From contig CAIUVD010000253.1 of assembly GCA_903902515.1 (NCBI GenBank), positions 1-57,117 on the forward strand: a DNA stretch of 57,117 nucleotides. Reading direction: 5' to 3'. A program made the position numbers and the translations under genes. Below the pieces are notes generated by a model, which was given only the letters and a program-made list of their open reading frames with translations, did no database searches and was not told the DNA's origin. Shown in pieces: positions 27,541 to 37,200 of the stretch. The stretch comes from an uncultured Planctomycetota bacterium. Its GTDB lineage: Bacteria > Planctomycetota > UBA11346. Numbering within the stretch: position 1 is the first letter of the stretch; each line of letters begins with the position of its first letter.

Positions 27541-28878
27541 TCAGTCCCGCACAACCTCGGCGACGCTCTCGGCCAGGATCGCCAGCAGGCGGTCCTGGTC
27601 TCCAGGTTCCGTGATCAGGGGCGGCAGCAGATAGACCGTATCGCCCAGGGAGCGCAGCAGGGCGCCTCGGCGCAGGGCCGCCTGGAAGCACCGCCAGCCG
27701 GTGCGTCGTTCCCGGGGGAAGGGCGTGCCATCGGCCCGGACTAGATCGGCGGCGGCCATCATGCCAACGCCGCGCACGGCGTTCAGGTGGGGGCTGTCCA
27801 GGGACGCCAAGCCCTGGCGCAGGCGCGGACCGTGGCGGGCGACCCGGCCGAGGATGTCCTCGTCTTCGTAGACCGACAGCACCTCGTTGGCGACCGCACA
27901 GGCGAGGGCGTGGCCCGTGTACGTATTGCTGTGGAGGAAGGCCCGACCCGCGATCCAGGGTGCCTCGAAGGCCTGGGCGATGGCCTCGGGAATCAGCACC
28001 GCGCACAGGGGCAGGACGCCACCCGTCAGGCCCTTCGAGAGCACCGCGAGGTCCGGGAGCGCCTCGTCACCGCCGAGGCTGCTCGCCAGCCACGCCCCGC
28101 AGCGACCGCTGCCGGCGGCGATTTCGTCGGCGATCAGCAGCACCCCGTGGGCCCGGCACCAGGCCGCCATCCGACGCAGCAGGTCCGGGCTGACCAAACG
28201 CATGCCGCCGGCACCTTGCAACACGGGTTCGACCACCACCCCGGCGAGGGTCGGAGCGATGGCCGCCAACTGGCGTTCGATGGCCGGCCACTCGGCCGAA
28301 GCATCGAGCCACCGGGGGTCCTCGGGGCCGCTGCGCCGGGGCAGGCCGGTCAGGACCGTGGCGTCAAAGCACAGGTCCTGAAAGGGCGCGCGGAACACGC
28401 CGCAGTCGCTGACCGACATGGTGGCGATGGTTTCACCGTGGTAGCCGTCCTCCAGGCCCGCAAAGCGGGTGCGCCCGGTCTGACCGCGCTGACGCTGCCA
28501 CTGGACCGCCATCTTGAGGGCGATTTCGATGCCAGTGGAACCATCCCCGGCCAGGAACACCCGGCCCCAGCGCCCGGGATGCAGGGCCAGCAACCGCTCG
28601 CACAGGCGGACGGTGGGCTCCTGCACGGTATTGGCGGCGATCACATGCTCGAAGCGGCCCGCCTGGTCCGTAAGGGCGCGGATCAGGCGCGGGTGGCGGT
28701 GACCCAGGCTTTTGCACCACCAGGAACTGATGCCGTCGATCAGGCTCCGGCCATCGGCCAAGTGGAGGTGGATCCCCTCGGCCCCGACCACCTCGATGGG
28801 GGGAACGAGGTCGTGGTCGGTCATCTGGGTGCAGGGGTGCCAAAACACTCGTCGGTCGCGGGCCAGGAGGTCGCTCAT
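27541..28878 (-). CDS. bioA: Adenosylmethionine-8-amino-7-oxononanoate aminotransferase
   Basis: A 445-residue class III PLP aminotransferase of biotin synthesis, converting 7-keto-8-aminopelargonate to 7,8-diaminopelargonate with S-adenosylmethionine as amino donor. Supporting motifs are HPCTQM (14-19) near the N-terminus, SSWWCKSLGH, DGSTGIEIALKMA, DGYHGET, the cofactor-binding DEIAAGSGR and the PLP lysine in SKGLTGG (Lys282). I start at the ATG at 28878, where similarity to BioA begins; it overlaps the mobA stop as ATGA. No bioB, bioD or bioF is in the window, so the pathway is split. It is last in a protease-mobA-bioA operon. Confidence 0.9.
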   Translation of the reverse strand: MSDLLARDRRVFWHPCTQMTDHDLVPPIEVVGAEGIHLHLADGRSLIDGISSWWCKSLGHRHPRLIRALTDQAGRFEHVIAANTVQEPTVRLCERLLALHPGRWGRVFLAGDGSTGIEIALKMAVQWQRQRGQTGRTRFAGLEDGYHGETIATMSVSDCGVFRAPFQDLCFDATVLTGLPRRSGPEDPRWLDASAEWPAIERQLAAIAPTLAGVVVEPVLQGAGGMRLVSPDLLRRMAAWCRAHGVLLIADEIAAGSGRCGAWLASSLGGDEALPDLAVLSKGLTGGVLPLCAVLIPEAIAQAFEAPWIAGRAFLHSNTYTGHALACAVANEVLSVYEDEDILGRVARHGPRLRQGLASLDSPHLNAVRGVGMMAAADLVRADGTPFPRERRTGWRCFQAALRRGALLRSLGDTVYLLPPLITEPGDQDRLLAILAESVAEVVRD

Positions 28879-29453
28879 GGGGCGGCAGCGTCGGGCGTCC
28901 GGCGGCACGCCAAGGCCCAGGCCTCGGGGGTATCGCAGTCCTCCAGGCGGTCGGCCAGGTCTGGCGGGGCGGCATAGGCGTTGACCGCGGCGGCCTCCAG
29001 GACCGCCAGGGGCGAGCGTCGACCACCCGTCAACGCCGCCTGGACCGCCGGGGCCAACCCCGGGTGCCAACGGGCGAACAGGGGCTCGATCCGGCCCTGC
29101 CGCAGCACCACGGTTCCATCCAGTCCCGGGGGCACATCCGCCAGCCAGTGGAGGTCCGCCGCCGTCAGCCACGGCAGATCGACGGCCAGAATCAGCACCG
29201 GATCCGGGGCCGCCCACGCGAGGGCGGCGGCGATGCCCGCCAAGGGTCCGCCCTCGGCCACCGCATCGGGGAGAAACACCGCCTTAAGTCCTGGCACCGG
29301 AGCCCGCCCGGCCACCGCCACCGGGCCGAGGGTCCGGCCAGCCGTCACCAAACGGGCCAGCAGGGTCGCGCCATCCCGCTCCAACAGGGCCTTGTCCCGG
29401 CCCATGCGGGTCGAGTGGCCCCCGGCCAAAATAGCCACGCGGATCACCGCCAT
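28875..29453 (-). CDS. mobA: Molybdenum cofactor guanylyltransferase (MobA-like)
   Basis: A 192-residue nucleotidyltransferase with the family signature LAGGHSTRMGRDKALL near the N-terminus (9-24), followed by GGPLAG and a VDLPWL acidic motif. MobA transfers GMP from GTP to molybdopterin in the cytosol. The length matches the family. It overlaps the upstream protease gene by ten bases and the downstream bioA by four, so all three are translationally coupled. Other nucleotidyltransferases share the fold, but GHSTRMGRDK is closest to MobA. Confidence 0.88.
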   Translation of the reverse strand: MAVIRVAILAGGHSTRMGRDKALLERDGATLLARLVTAGRTLGPVAVAGRAPVPGLKAVFLPDAVAEGGPLAGIAAALAWAAPDPVLILAVDLPWLTAADLHWLADVPPGLDGTVVLRQGRIEPLFARWHPGLAPAVQAALTGGRRSPLAVLEAAAVNAYAAPPDLADRLEDCDTPEAWALACRRTPDAAAP

Positions 29454-30535
29454 CCGACCTCCAGATTGCCCCGGCCCTCGGCGCCCTCGACGGTGCGCCA
29501 GGTCACGGCCAGACGTTCGCCCACGCCCCGGGGGGCCGTGGCCCGCAGGACATCCAGGCGCGAGCGGATCACGTTGCCATCGATGGTGAGCAGGGTCGCC
29601 TGTTTCGGCACGCCTCCATGGCCCGCAGGACCGGGTACCTCGACCGCCGCCACCACCACCCGCCCACCCCGGTCCTCCACGGTCCAACCCAGCCAGGGCG
29701 TCCCCGGCAGGGGATGGCGAGCCAACCGCGCCGGCCGAACCCCCGTCGCCGTGGTTAGGTCGATCCGCAGGTCCGCCCGCCACACCCGGGCCACGGCCGC
29801 CGCCCGAACGGCCGCGGCCGATACCACCGGCCGACCGTTAGCGGCCAGGATGCGGATCCCCGCAGCATCCACCGGGCCCTCCGGGCCGTCGCGGACCACC
29901 TCATCGAGGACCGCCCGGGCCACGGTGCCCCGTTCCAGGGCTGGCAAGACCTCCCGCAGTTGGGGCGCGGCGATGGCGATGGCGATGCCGCTATTGGCCG
30001 CGAAGCCCGTGCGGCTGCGGATCTGACCGTTGATCCCGGCCAGGGCCCCGCCGTCGGCCAGGAACAGGCCACCGCCGGAGTTGCCGGGATTGACCGGCGC
30101 ATCCGAAAGAACCGCCAGGGGATAAGCCCCCCGGGCCACCAATCCGGTGGACAATACCCCATGGGTGACCGTCGGCCGATCATCCCAGTCCGCCAAGCCA
30201 AAGGGGTTGCCGATGGCAATCACCGCCCGCCCCGGCACCAGGTCGGCATCAGCGGCCAGGGTGGCCCCCGGTAGACCCGCCGGCGGCTCCACCAGCACCA
30301 ACAGGGACAGGTCCCCCACGGGATCCGTCCCCACCAGCCGGGCCGGCAGTTCCCGGCCATCCGTCAGGCGCACGGTGCAGCCCGGTGCCCAGGGCCGGGC
30401 GACATCCTCCGCCACATGGTGACAGGTGATCACTCGCCCGCCGGGCAGCAGCACCCCGGAGCCCCGAGCGACCACCACCGCCACGGGGTCCATGGCCATC
30501 GCAAGGGCGCTGAGCATCAGCAGGAGCAGGGGCAT
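29444..30535 (-). CDS. Secreted trypsin-like (HtrA/DegP-type) serine protease
   Basis: A 363-residue protein with a short hydrophobic signal sequence (MPLLLLMLSALAMA) and a trypsin-fold protease domain. The triad is visible as TCHHVA (His40), VGDLSLL (Asp75) and NPGNSGGG (Ser153), with AIGNPFGL typical of HtrA. The C-terminal 150 residues may contain a divergent PDZ-like domain, but I see no clear motif. Expected in the periplasm for protein quality control. The start at 30535 sits directly on the signal peptide; the frame upstream belongs to the opposite strand's skp gene. First gene of the protease-mobA-bioA operon, divergent from skp. Confidence 0.86.
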   Translation of the reverse strand: MPLLLLMLSALAMAMDPVAVVVARGSGVLLPGGRVITCHHVAEDVARPWAPGCTVRLTDGRELPARLVGTDPVGDLSLLVLVEPPAGLPGATLAADADLVPGRAVIAIGNPFGLADWDDRPTVTHGVLSTGLVARGAYPLAVLSDAPVNPGNSGGGLFLADGGALAGINGQIRSRTGFAANSGIAIAIAAPQLREVLPALERGTVARAVLDEVVRDGPEGPVDAAGIRILAANGRPVVSAAAVRAAAVARVWRADLRIDLTTATGVRPARLARHPLPGTPWLGWTVEDRGGRVVVAAVEVPGPAGHGGVPKQATLLTIDGNVIRSRLDVLRATAPRGVGERLAVTWRTVEGAEGRGNLEVGWR

Positions 30536-30555
30536 GGGGGGATCGTCCACAGGCC

Positions 30556-30586
30556 CCTGGCCCGGGAAGGCCCGACCCGGGCCAGG
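30556..30586. promoter_or_regulatory. Perfect inverted repeat between divergent protease and skp operons
   Basis: 11-bp arms CCTGGCCCGGG (30556-30566) and CCCGGGCCAGG (30576-30586) with a 9-base centre in the 96-bp intergenic region. Its position between two envelope-related operons suggests a shared operator; a transcript hairpin is the alternative. Confidence 0.4.
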
Positions 30587-30631
30587 ATCCCGGACTTCCC
30601 CCCTCACCTCGGGCCATATCCTGCCCCGTCT

Positions 30632-31249
30632 ATGCGCGCTTTCCTGCCCCTGCTGTTGGTCTTTTCCGCCCTCCTGACCCCCGCCCTGGTCGCCGCCGAG
30701 GCCACCAAGCCCGCCGCGCCCAAGATTTGCGTGCTGCGGCTGGAGGACGTGCTCAAGGCCAATAAAGAGTACCTGGACGGGATGGCTTCGTGGAAGAAGG
30801 ACCAGGAAACCATCGGCGCGACCCTCAAGGCCATCGATGAGAAGCTCCAGGACCTTGACGGCAAACTTCAGGTTCTGAAGTCGGACCATCCGAGCTTCGC
30901 CTCGTTCCAGGAAGAACTCGAAAGCCTCAAGCTGAAAAAGAAGCTGACCATCGACCGGGCCCGGGCCGACCTTGAAAAGCGCCAGGTGACCCTGGTGAAG
31001 AAGGTTTTCGCCCAGGTCCGGACCCAGCTGAGCACCTTCTGCCAAGAGCGCGGGATCATGCTCGTCCACCTGGCTCCGGATGGTGAACTCAACAGCAACG
31101 GCTTCAGCGACTTGCAGCTCGAACTCGGCATCAAGTCGGTGCTCTGGTACGACGCCAGCATGGACATCACGGAGGCCTTCATCCCGTTCATGAACGGCGC
31201 CCCCGGTGCGGTCGCCCCTGCCGCTCCCGTTGACGCCCCGAAGCCCTGA
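30632..31249 (+). CDS. skp: OmpH/Skp-like periplasmic chaperone
   Basis: A 205-residue secreted protein: signal peptide (about 1-22, ending LVAAE), a short strand (KICVLRLEDVL), then a long helical coiled coil with many Lys, Glu and Leu (about 50-140), as in Skp, whose trimeric tentacles hold unfolded outer-membrane proteins. A Pro/Ala-rich tail ends the protein. The ATG at 30632 begins the signal peptide. lpxD begins six bases after its stop, and the skp-lpxD-lpxC order is known from other diderm genomes, which supports the assignment. Confidence 0.84.
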   Translation: MRAFLPLLLVFSALLTPALVAAEATKPAAPKICVLRLEDVLKANKEYLDGMASWKKDQETIGATLKAIDEKLQDLDGKLQVLKSDHPSFASFQEELESLKLKKKLTIDRARADLEKRQVTLVKKVFAQVRTQLSTFCQERGIMLVHLAPDGELNSNGFSDLQLELGIKSVLWYDASMDITEAFIPFMNGAPGAVAPAAPVDAPKP

Positions 31250-31255
31250 ACCCCC

Positions 31256-32308
31256 ATGCAGATCCGCGCCCAGGATGTGGCCGCCTTCCTTGGCGGCAGC
31301 GTGGTCGGCGACGCCGACACGCTCCTCTCCGGCATTGCCGGCCTCAATGAGGCCAAGACCGGCGATCTGTCGTTTTTGGCCAACCCCAAGTACGGCCCGA
31401 TGCTGGCCACCACCCAGGCCAGCGCGGTGTTAGTGGCGGAGGCCCGGGAGGGTATCCGCCCGGCGCAGATCGTGGTCGCCAATCCCGACCTCGCCTTTGC
31501 CAAACTGGTGACGGCCTTCGGCCCCAAACCCATTCACCCGGCGGTCGGTGTTCATCCGACGGCCGTCATCGGTGAGCGGGTCCAGCTCGGTGCCAACGTC
31601 CGCATCGGCCCCCAGGTGGTCATTGGCGACGATGCGGTAATCGGGGACGACACGGTCCTGTATCCCCAGGTGGTGATCGGTGCCCAGGCTCAGGTCGGGG
31701 CAGACTGTGTGCTCTACGCCCACGCCAGCGTCCGCGAGCGCTGCCGCCTCGGCTCCCGGGTCATTCTCCAGCCCGGGGCCGTGATCGGCAGCGACGGTTT
31801 CGGCTACGCCCTCCAGGACGGCAAACATACGAAGATCCCCCAGGTTGGCATCGCGGTCGTTGAAGATGACGTCGAAATCGGCGCCAACACCACCATCGAC
31901 CGGGCCCGCTTCGGCAAGACCCGGATCGGCGCCGGGACCAAAATCGACAATCTGGTGCAGATCGCCCACAACGTCGAAACCGGCAGCCACTGCATCATCG
32001 TCGCCCAGGTGGGCATTGCCGGCAGCACCCGCCTCGGCAATTACGTGACCCTCGGCGGCCAGGCCGGCATCACCGGCCACATCACCATCGGCGACCAGGC
32101 CAGTGTCACCGCCCAGTCCGGCGTCTCCAAGAGCATCCCGCCCAAGGCCATCATGCGCGGCAGCCCGGCTCAAGAGTTCAAAGCCTTCCAGGCCCAGGAG
32201 GTCCACCTTCGCCGCCTGGGCACCACCCAGCAAACCGTGAAATCCCTCGAACAGCGGGTCGCCGAGCTGGAGGCCCTGGTGAAGAAACTGACGGAGAAGG
32301 CGGGATGA
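31256..32308 (+). CDS. lpxD: UDP-3-O-(3-hydroxyacyl)glucosamine N-acyltransferase
   Basis: A 350-residue acyltransferase of lipid A synthesis, adding the second hydroxyacyl chain to UDP-3-O-acyl-glucosamine in the cytosol. The N-terminal uridine-binding domain (about 1-95) is followed by a left-handed beta-helix of hexapeptide repeats (about 98-290) with the catalytic His238 in VQIAHNV, and a C-terminal helix (about 320-350). The length matches E. coli LpxD (341). It overlaps lpxC-fabZ by ATGA. Confidence 0.95.
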   Translation: MQIRAQDVAAFLGGSVVGDADTLLSGIAGLNEAKTGDLSFLANPKYGPMLATTQASAVLVAEAREGIRPAQIVVANPDLAFAKLVTAFGPKPIHPAVGVHPTAVIGERVQLGANVRIGPQVVIGDDAVIGDDTVLYPQVVIGAQAQVGADCVLYAHASVRERCRLGSRVILQPGAVIGSDGFGYALQDGKHTKIPQVGIAVVEDDVEIGANTTIDRARFGKTRIGAGTKIDNLVQIAHNVETGSHCIIVAQVGIAGSTRLGNYVTLGGQAGITGHITIGDQASVTAQSGVSKSIPPKAIMRGSPAQEFKAFQAQEVHLRRLGTTQQTVKSLEQRVAELEALVKKLTEKAG

Positions 32309-33594
32309 GCGTTCAACGCACCATCGCCCGCGAGGCCAGCGTCACCGGCGTCGGCCTGCACTCGGGCGAAACCTGCACCCTGACCTTCAAGCCCGGCCTG
32401 GCCGACCGGGGGATGGTCTTCATCCGCGCCGACCTGCCGGGAAGACCGGCCATCACCAGCCATCCCGACCGCCTGTGCCAGCGCCAACGCCGCACCGCCC
32501 TGGCCGAAGTCATCGACGGCCATGAGGTCGAGGTCCACACCACGGAACACCTCCTGGCCGCCTGCCAGGGCCTGGGCATCGACAACCTCGTCATCGAACT
32601 GACCGCCGTCGAACTGCCGGGCCTGGATGGATCCGCCAAGGATTTTGCGGATTGCCTGCGCGGTGCGGGGATCGTCGAGCAGGACGTGGAACGCCGGACC
32701 TTCGATGTCACGACCCCGGTCTCCATCAGCGACGGCAAGAGCAGCATCGTTGCCCTGCCCTACGCCAACGGCCTCAAGATCACCTACACCCTGGACGATC
32801 ACGGCGGGGCCCTGGGTGGTGCCCAGATCGTCGAAGTGGAACTGACCGAGGAATCTTTCGCCACCAAGATCGCCCCGGCGCGCACTTTCTGCATGGCCAA
32901 GGAAGTCGAGATGCTGCGGGCCCTCGGTCTCGGCAAAGGTGCGACCTACCAGAACACCTGCGTCTACGACGGCGACCGGCTGATCGATAACACCCTGCGC
33001 TTCAAGGACGAGGCGGCCCGCCACAAGATCCTCGACCTGATCGGCGACCTGGCCCACTGCCGCCGCCGCCTGAACGCCCACATCATCGCCGTGCGCACGG
33101 GCCACCGCGAGAACATGCTCCTAGTCCAGGAGCTGAACCGCCGGATCGCCGAAGCCGAACGGCCCAAGGTCGCCTTCGACATCCAGGCGATCCTCGGCAA
33201 ACTGCCCCACCGCTACCCCCTGCTGCTGGTCGACCGGATCCTCGAATACGTCCCGGCCAAGCGCATCGTCGGCCTCAAGAACGTGACCTTCAACGAACCG
33301 TTCTTCCAGGGTCACTTCCCCGGCCGCCCGGTGATGCCCGGCGTCCTCCAGCTGGAAGCCATGGCCCAGGTGGCGGCCGTTCTATTGCTGACCGAACAGG
33401 ACAGCGGCGGCAAGATCCCCTACTTCATGAGTGTCGACAAGGTGAAGTGGCGCCGCCCGGTGGTTCCCGGTGACCAACTGCGGATCGAAATCGACACCGT
33501 GCGCATCCGCGCCAGCCTAGCCGCCTGCACTGGCCGCATCCTGGTCGATGGCCAGGTGGTGTGCGAAGGTGAACTCCGTTCGATGCTGGTCTGA
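32305..33594 (+). CDS. lpxC-fabZ: Bifunctional LpxC deacetylase-FabZ dehydratase
   Basis: A 429-residue fusion. Residues about 1-285 are LpxC, the zinc deacetylase that commits UDP-3-O-acyl-GlcNAc to lipid A: Glu81-His82 in TTEHLL, and His240 with Asp244 in [10 protein letters not shown]. Residues about 290-429 are FabZ, the 3-hydroxyacyl-ACP dehydratase: [25 protein letters not shown] (His337) and LEAMAQ (Glu351), with the family's 14-residue spacing. Fused LpxC-FabZ is known from Bacteroidetes and PVC lineages and couples lipid A and fatty acid synthesis. It begins inside the lpxD stop and is followed after one base by a small membrane protein. Confidence 0.95.
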   Translation: MSVQRTIAREASVTGVGLHSGETCTLTFKPGLADRGMVFIRADLPGRPAITSHPDRLCQRQRRTALAEVIDGHEVEVHTTEHLLAACQGLGIDNLVIELTAVELPGLDGSAKDFADCLRGAGIVEQDVERRTFDVTTPVSISDGKSSIVALPYANGLKITYTLDDHGGALGGAQIVEVELTEESFATKIAPARTFCMAKEVEMLRALGLGKGATYQNTCVYDGDRLIDNTLRFKDEAARHKILDLIGDLAHCRRRLNAHIIAVRTGHRENMLLVQELNRRIAEAERPKVAFDIQAILGKLPHRYPLLLVDRILEYVPAKRIVGLKNVTFNEPFFQGHFPGRPVMPGVLQLEAMAQVAAVLLLTEQDSGGKIPYFMSVDKVKWRRPVVPGDQLRIEIDTVRIRASLAACTGRILVDGQVVCEGELRSMLV

Positions 33595-33595
33595 C

Positions 33596-34069
33596 ATGAC
33601 CCCCCGCACCGTCGCCTGGGCCTGGCTGGTGCATGGGATCCTGGTGGTGGTACTGGCGCTCATGCTGGAGCCGATGGCCGATCAGGTGCAGTCCGAGGCG
33701 TGGGCCGACGCCATGAGCCTGCTGGGAGCGGGAACCTTCATCCCGCCCCTTCAGGCCGTCATGCCGCCCCTGGCAGCCCTCGCCCCCTTGGTGGCCGGGG
33801 TTGGAGCCGCTTGCGTCATGGCCGCCGTCGTGGCCTTCCGCTGGGGATTGCGCTGGCCCCTCCAGACCGTGGCCGTGGCCCATCTTGTTCTGCTGCCCCT
33901 CGCCACCTGGTGGACCCGCCGTCAGGTCGAGGCGGTGTGGCCGGCGACCACTGGGGAACTCGTGGCGGAATGGGTGACGACCGTCCTGTGCCTCGTGCCG
34001 GTGGTGGTGGGAATGGTGGTCATCCACCGGGCTCGGCCGGCGACGTCGGCGAAACCCGCGCCGCCTTGA
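33596..34069 (+). CDS. Small multi-spanning membrane protein
   Basis: 157 residues with about four hydrophobic segments (roughly 8-25, 50-85, 90-105 and 125-145). No family is recognised. The ATG at 33596 is one base after the lpxC-fabZ stop, which makes translational coupling and an envelope role likely. It ends the rightward lipid A operon. Confidence 0.7.
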   Translation: MTPRTVAWAWLVHGILVVVLALMLEPMADQVQSEAWADAMSLLGAGTFIPPLQAVMPPLAALAPLVAGVGAACVMAAVVAFRWGLRWPLQTVAVAHLVLLPLATWWTRRQVEAVWPATTGELVAEWVTTVLCLVPVVVGMVVIHRARPATSAKPAPP

Positions 34070-34092
34070 GGGATCTCGTACCGCGCTTCGTG

Positions 34093-34109
34093 GTCGGCAT
34101 GAGGCCGAC
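34093..34109 (+). terminator. Short hairpin after the lipid A operon
   Basis: GTCGGC-atgag-GCCGAC, a 6-bp stem in the intergenic region between two converging genes. No T-run follows, so termination is only a guess. Confidence 0.25.
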
Positions 34110-34208
34110 GGTCCAGCTGCCAGGGATGGCTGGCTGACATCACTAGCATAGGCGCCACGATGGCCGCCGTTTGACGGCTCACCGGGCGGATCAGCCTACA
34201 CCACTTCT

Positions 34209-37200
34209 TTAGAGAACCCTCCGCCGGCGCCATGCGAGCAACGGAAGGACCAACCCGAAGAGCAGAGAGGCCAATCCATTTCCTGCCCCACAGGAACCGG
34301 ATGCAGAGTCGGGGACGACTTTGCCCTCTCGCGCGGCATCGAAGGTGAATCCCTGCTCGCGCATCACGGCACCAAAGGAGGTTTGGATCTTCACCTGGAC
34401 CGGGCCGGCAGCCTGCGTCGGAGTGACGCAGGTGCAGGTCTGCTCATCCACGAGGACCACCTGGGTTGCGGGAAGGTCACCAAAGGTGACCGAAGGCACG
34501 TCAACGAACTGGCCACCCGTGATGGTGACCATCGTTCCGCCTGTCGAAGGTCCGCTGGCAGGATGCAACGTTGTCAAAACAGGAGGACCGACGTAGCGAT
34601 AGCTCGCCGCCGCCTGAGCCGAACCCGTCGTTATCGTCACGGGCACAATGCCAGCCGTCCCAGCAGGCGTCCGGCATTGCACCGTGGCCGCATCAATCAC
34701 CACGACGTCCGTCGCAAGTGCCCCTCCAAAGCGCACCTCAGATGCTCCTGCCAACCCGGTGCCCACCACCGTCACGAGGGTTCCCCCCGCCGCGGCTCCC
34801 CGATCCGGTGATAGCTGGGTTACCGTAGGGCCTGGAGTCTCCTCGGCGACATACGCAAAACCATCAGCCTTGGTGAAGACCCCCTGGGTCGTGGTTAACG
34901 CCACATGCACTGCACCCGCAGCGTGAGCCGGCGCCGTGCACGTGAGCGAGGTTGCGCTCACGACCGTGACATTCGCCGCAGCAATCCCACCAAAAGTCAC
35001 CGCCGTGGTTCCGGTCAAATTGGCGCCCGTGATCGTGACCGTTGTGCCGCCAGATGCGCTGCCGCTGGCCGGACTCAACGATGAAATGGTCGGCGCTGCA
35101 TCAATGAACAATGACGCCGACTTCAGCATCTGTCGATCTCCGGCGACCAAGAAGAAGATTTTATACCAACCAGGATTCACGGGCACATCTTGGCTCCACA
35201 TGGATCCGATCTTTGGCAATCCACCATTGGCTGGGTCGCCTTGATATGCTCTGTAGAGTTTCATCCCACACACATTGCCGATGAGGTCGTTGAAGATATC
35301 CGGCTCCACATCCTGCGGCGATCCCAAATGGTTCAAAACATACTGACCTTGAACTTCGGCATTGAATGCGGTTGGCACAACAGGGACATAATCATAAATT
35401 TTATTGGGGGTAAGACGATTCACGGCGATTGGCATGTCGACAATTCTCGAAACGACCGGGGAGGTGCTCTGGGGCTCCTCCGTTATGATGTCTTCTTGCG
35501 ACTCGCTGTCGCCAAAGGACCCGAAACGCCCATCAATGGAGTTGTTAACAACCGATATTCCAGCCTCCGCATCAACATCCATGACTGCTCGTATGGTCGT
35601 GTTCCCCACGCGGAACTCGGAATCCGATATCCTAACGATAGGGAGAATTCCAGCCGTGGTATCCTTGCATTGAATGATGGACAGAAATCGCTTCGATCTT
35701 CCGGAATTCTGGGTGCATGAAATATTCATAGGCAACGGCGGATTGGGATCGTTGCCAAAATTGGTAGGCCTAACAAGGAATCCGGTAGTGGTTGATAATT
35801 CTATTGGCGACGACCCGAAAAATGCAATTTCCGCCGCATAAGGAACCACTCCGCGTGCAGCCGCCACAGAATATCCGTAACGATTATCTCCGGTTCTCGA
35901 CCACATTTTAGTTTTATCCGTGTGAAATCTTGCGGTCCAAGACTGCCGCTCTTCCTCGCTTTCCAAGTCGTCATAAATGACAATTAGGCCATCGTGCGTG
36001 TTAAGAATATGCCTATCAAATTTCTGTAATTTTTTATCGCCAAAATACAGTAATTTCTCCGCTTCAGTATATCTATTGTATAGCCATGCATTACCTAGGC
36101 GATAGCTATACTTGGCATCGCCTTTAACGTACGAAAGATTTCTTCCGGTGTAAAACCGTGCAATTCTTCCGTAGCTATCAGATCCAAATCCCTGGCCGCT
36201 TTCTCCGTCAATGACAATCCCATTATGGGCACGCGTTGACTTGTAGTCCCAGTATGAATGGGCGGCATTATCGTAATAGCCAACGGACCAGAATATCCTT
36301 TGATTTTTATATGCCAAGTTGAAGCAATTTTGGTTTGCGTGTGCATGGCTATACGCCCCAAACGGGCTCGACCTAAAAAAGAGAGCCAAATCACTCGAAC
36401 TCGTCAGGGCCCGAGTGTGCATGGTGACCTCGCCAATCTCAGGTGCGCATATCGCCTTCGGCAATTCACTTTCTTGCAGCATGGCCGGGAGAGGTTCATT
36501 GTTGATGTTCAATGCAATTTGCTGCATGCCGCTTAGCCACTGCCCCCTCTTCCGGACAAGCTCGCCAGCATAAGAATCACCATTGGAGTAAAACACAAAA
36601 TCAGCCAGCTTATCTCCGGTCGATCCAATTCTTTCATGCATGTCTCCAAATCCATTCGACAATGACGACGGATACGAGTTATAAAGAAGATACTTCGCTG
36701 TGTTTCTAAACCATGGAGTCCCCGATAAATCTGCCCCCAACGACTTTAAGTGAACGGCAATGTCAACCAATCCAATTGCTTCGAGTCCAAAATAACCGAG
36801 ACCTTGGGACCACCCACCGCCATTGCCGCTCGATGTGGGAGCTCTCGCCAAATAGACCCCTACCGAGTATTCAAAGCATTTTTTCATGTATTCCGGATTC
36901 TTGTTTTTCAGTGCCATTGCAACCATCATCAAGCACGATAGCTCCGTTTGCCAAAAGTGATTATCCGCCATCACCGCCTCACGATTATTGGGCCATGCAT
37001 TATACGCACCCTGGATCCAGTTTGTCATATAATTTTCATACCGCGCTCGCTCTTCGTCGCTCGATTCGTTGTAGGATGCGTCATACAATTCAGCCATAAC
37101 GGAAATTGTAAGACCGAGCACAAATCCACCAATAACGTTGGTGCCCGTCCCATTGCCGATATTCTTTTCGACCTCAGCCATTCTCCTCTTGGCCTCGTCC

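Noticed and set aside
28879..29217. An N-terminal extension of bioA upstream of its ATG
   Set aside because: It lies within mobA and shows no similarity to BioA; the ATG at 28878 begins at the conserved region.
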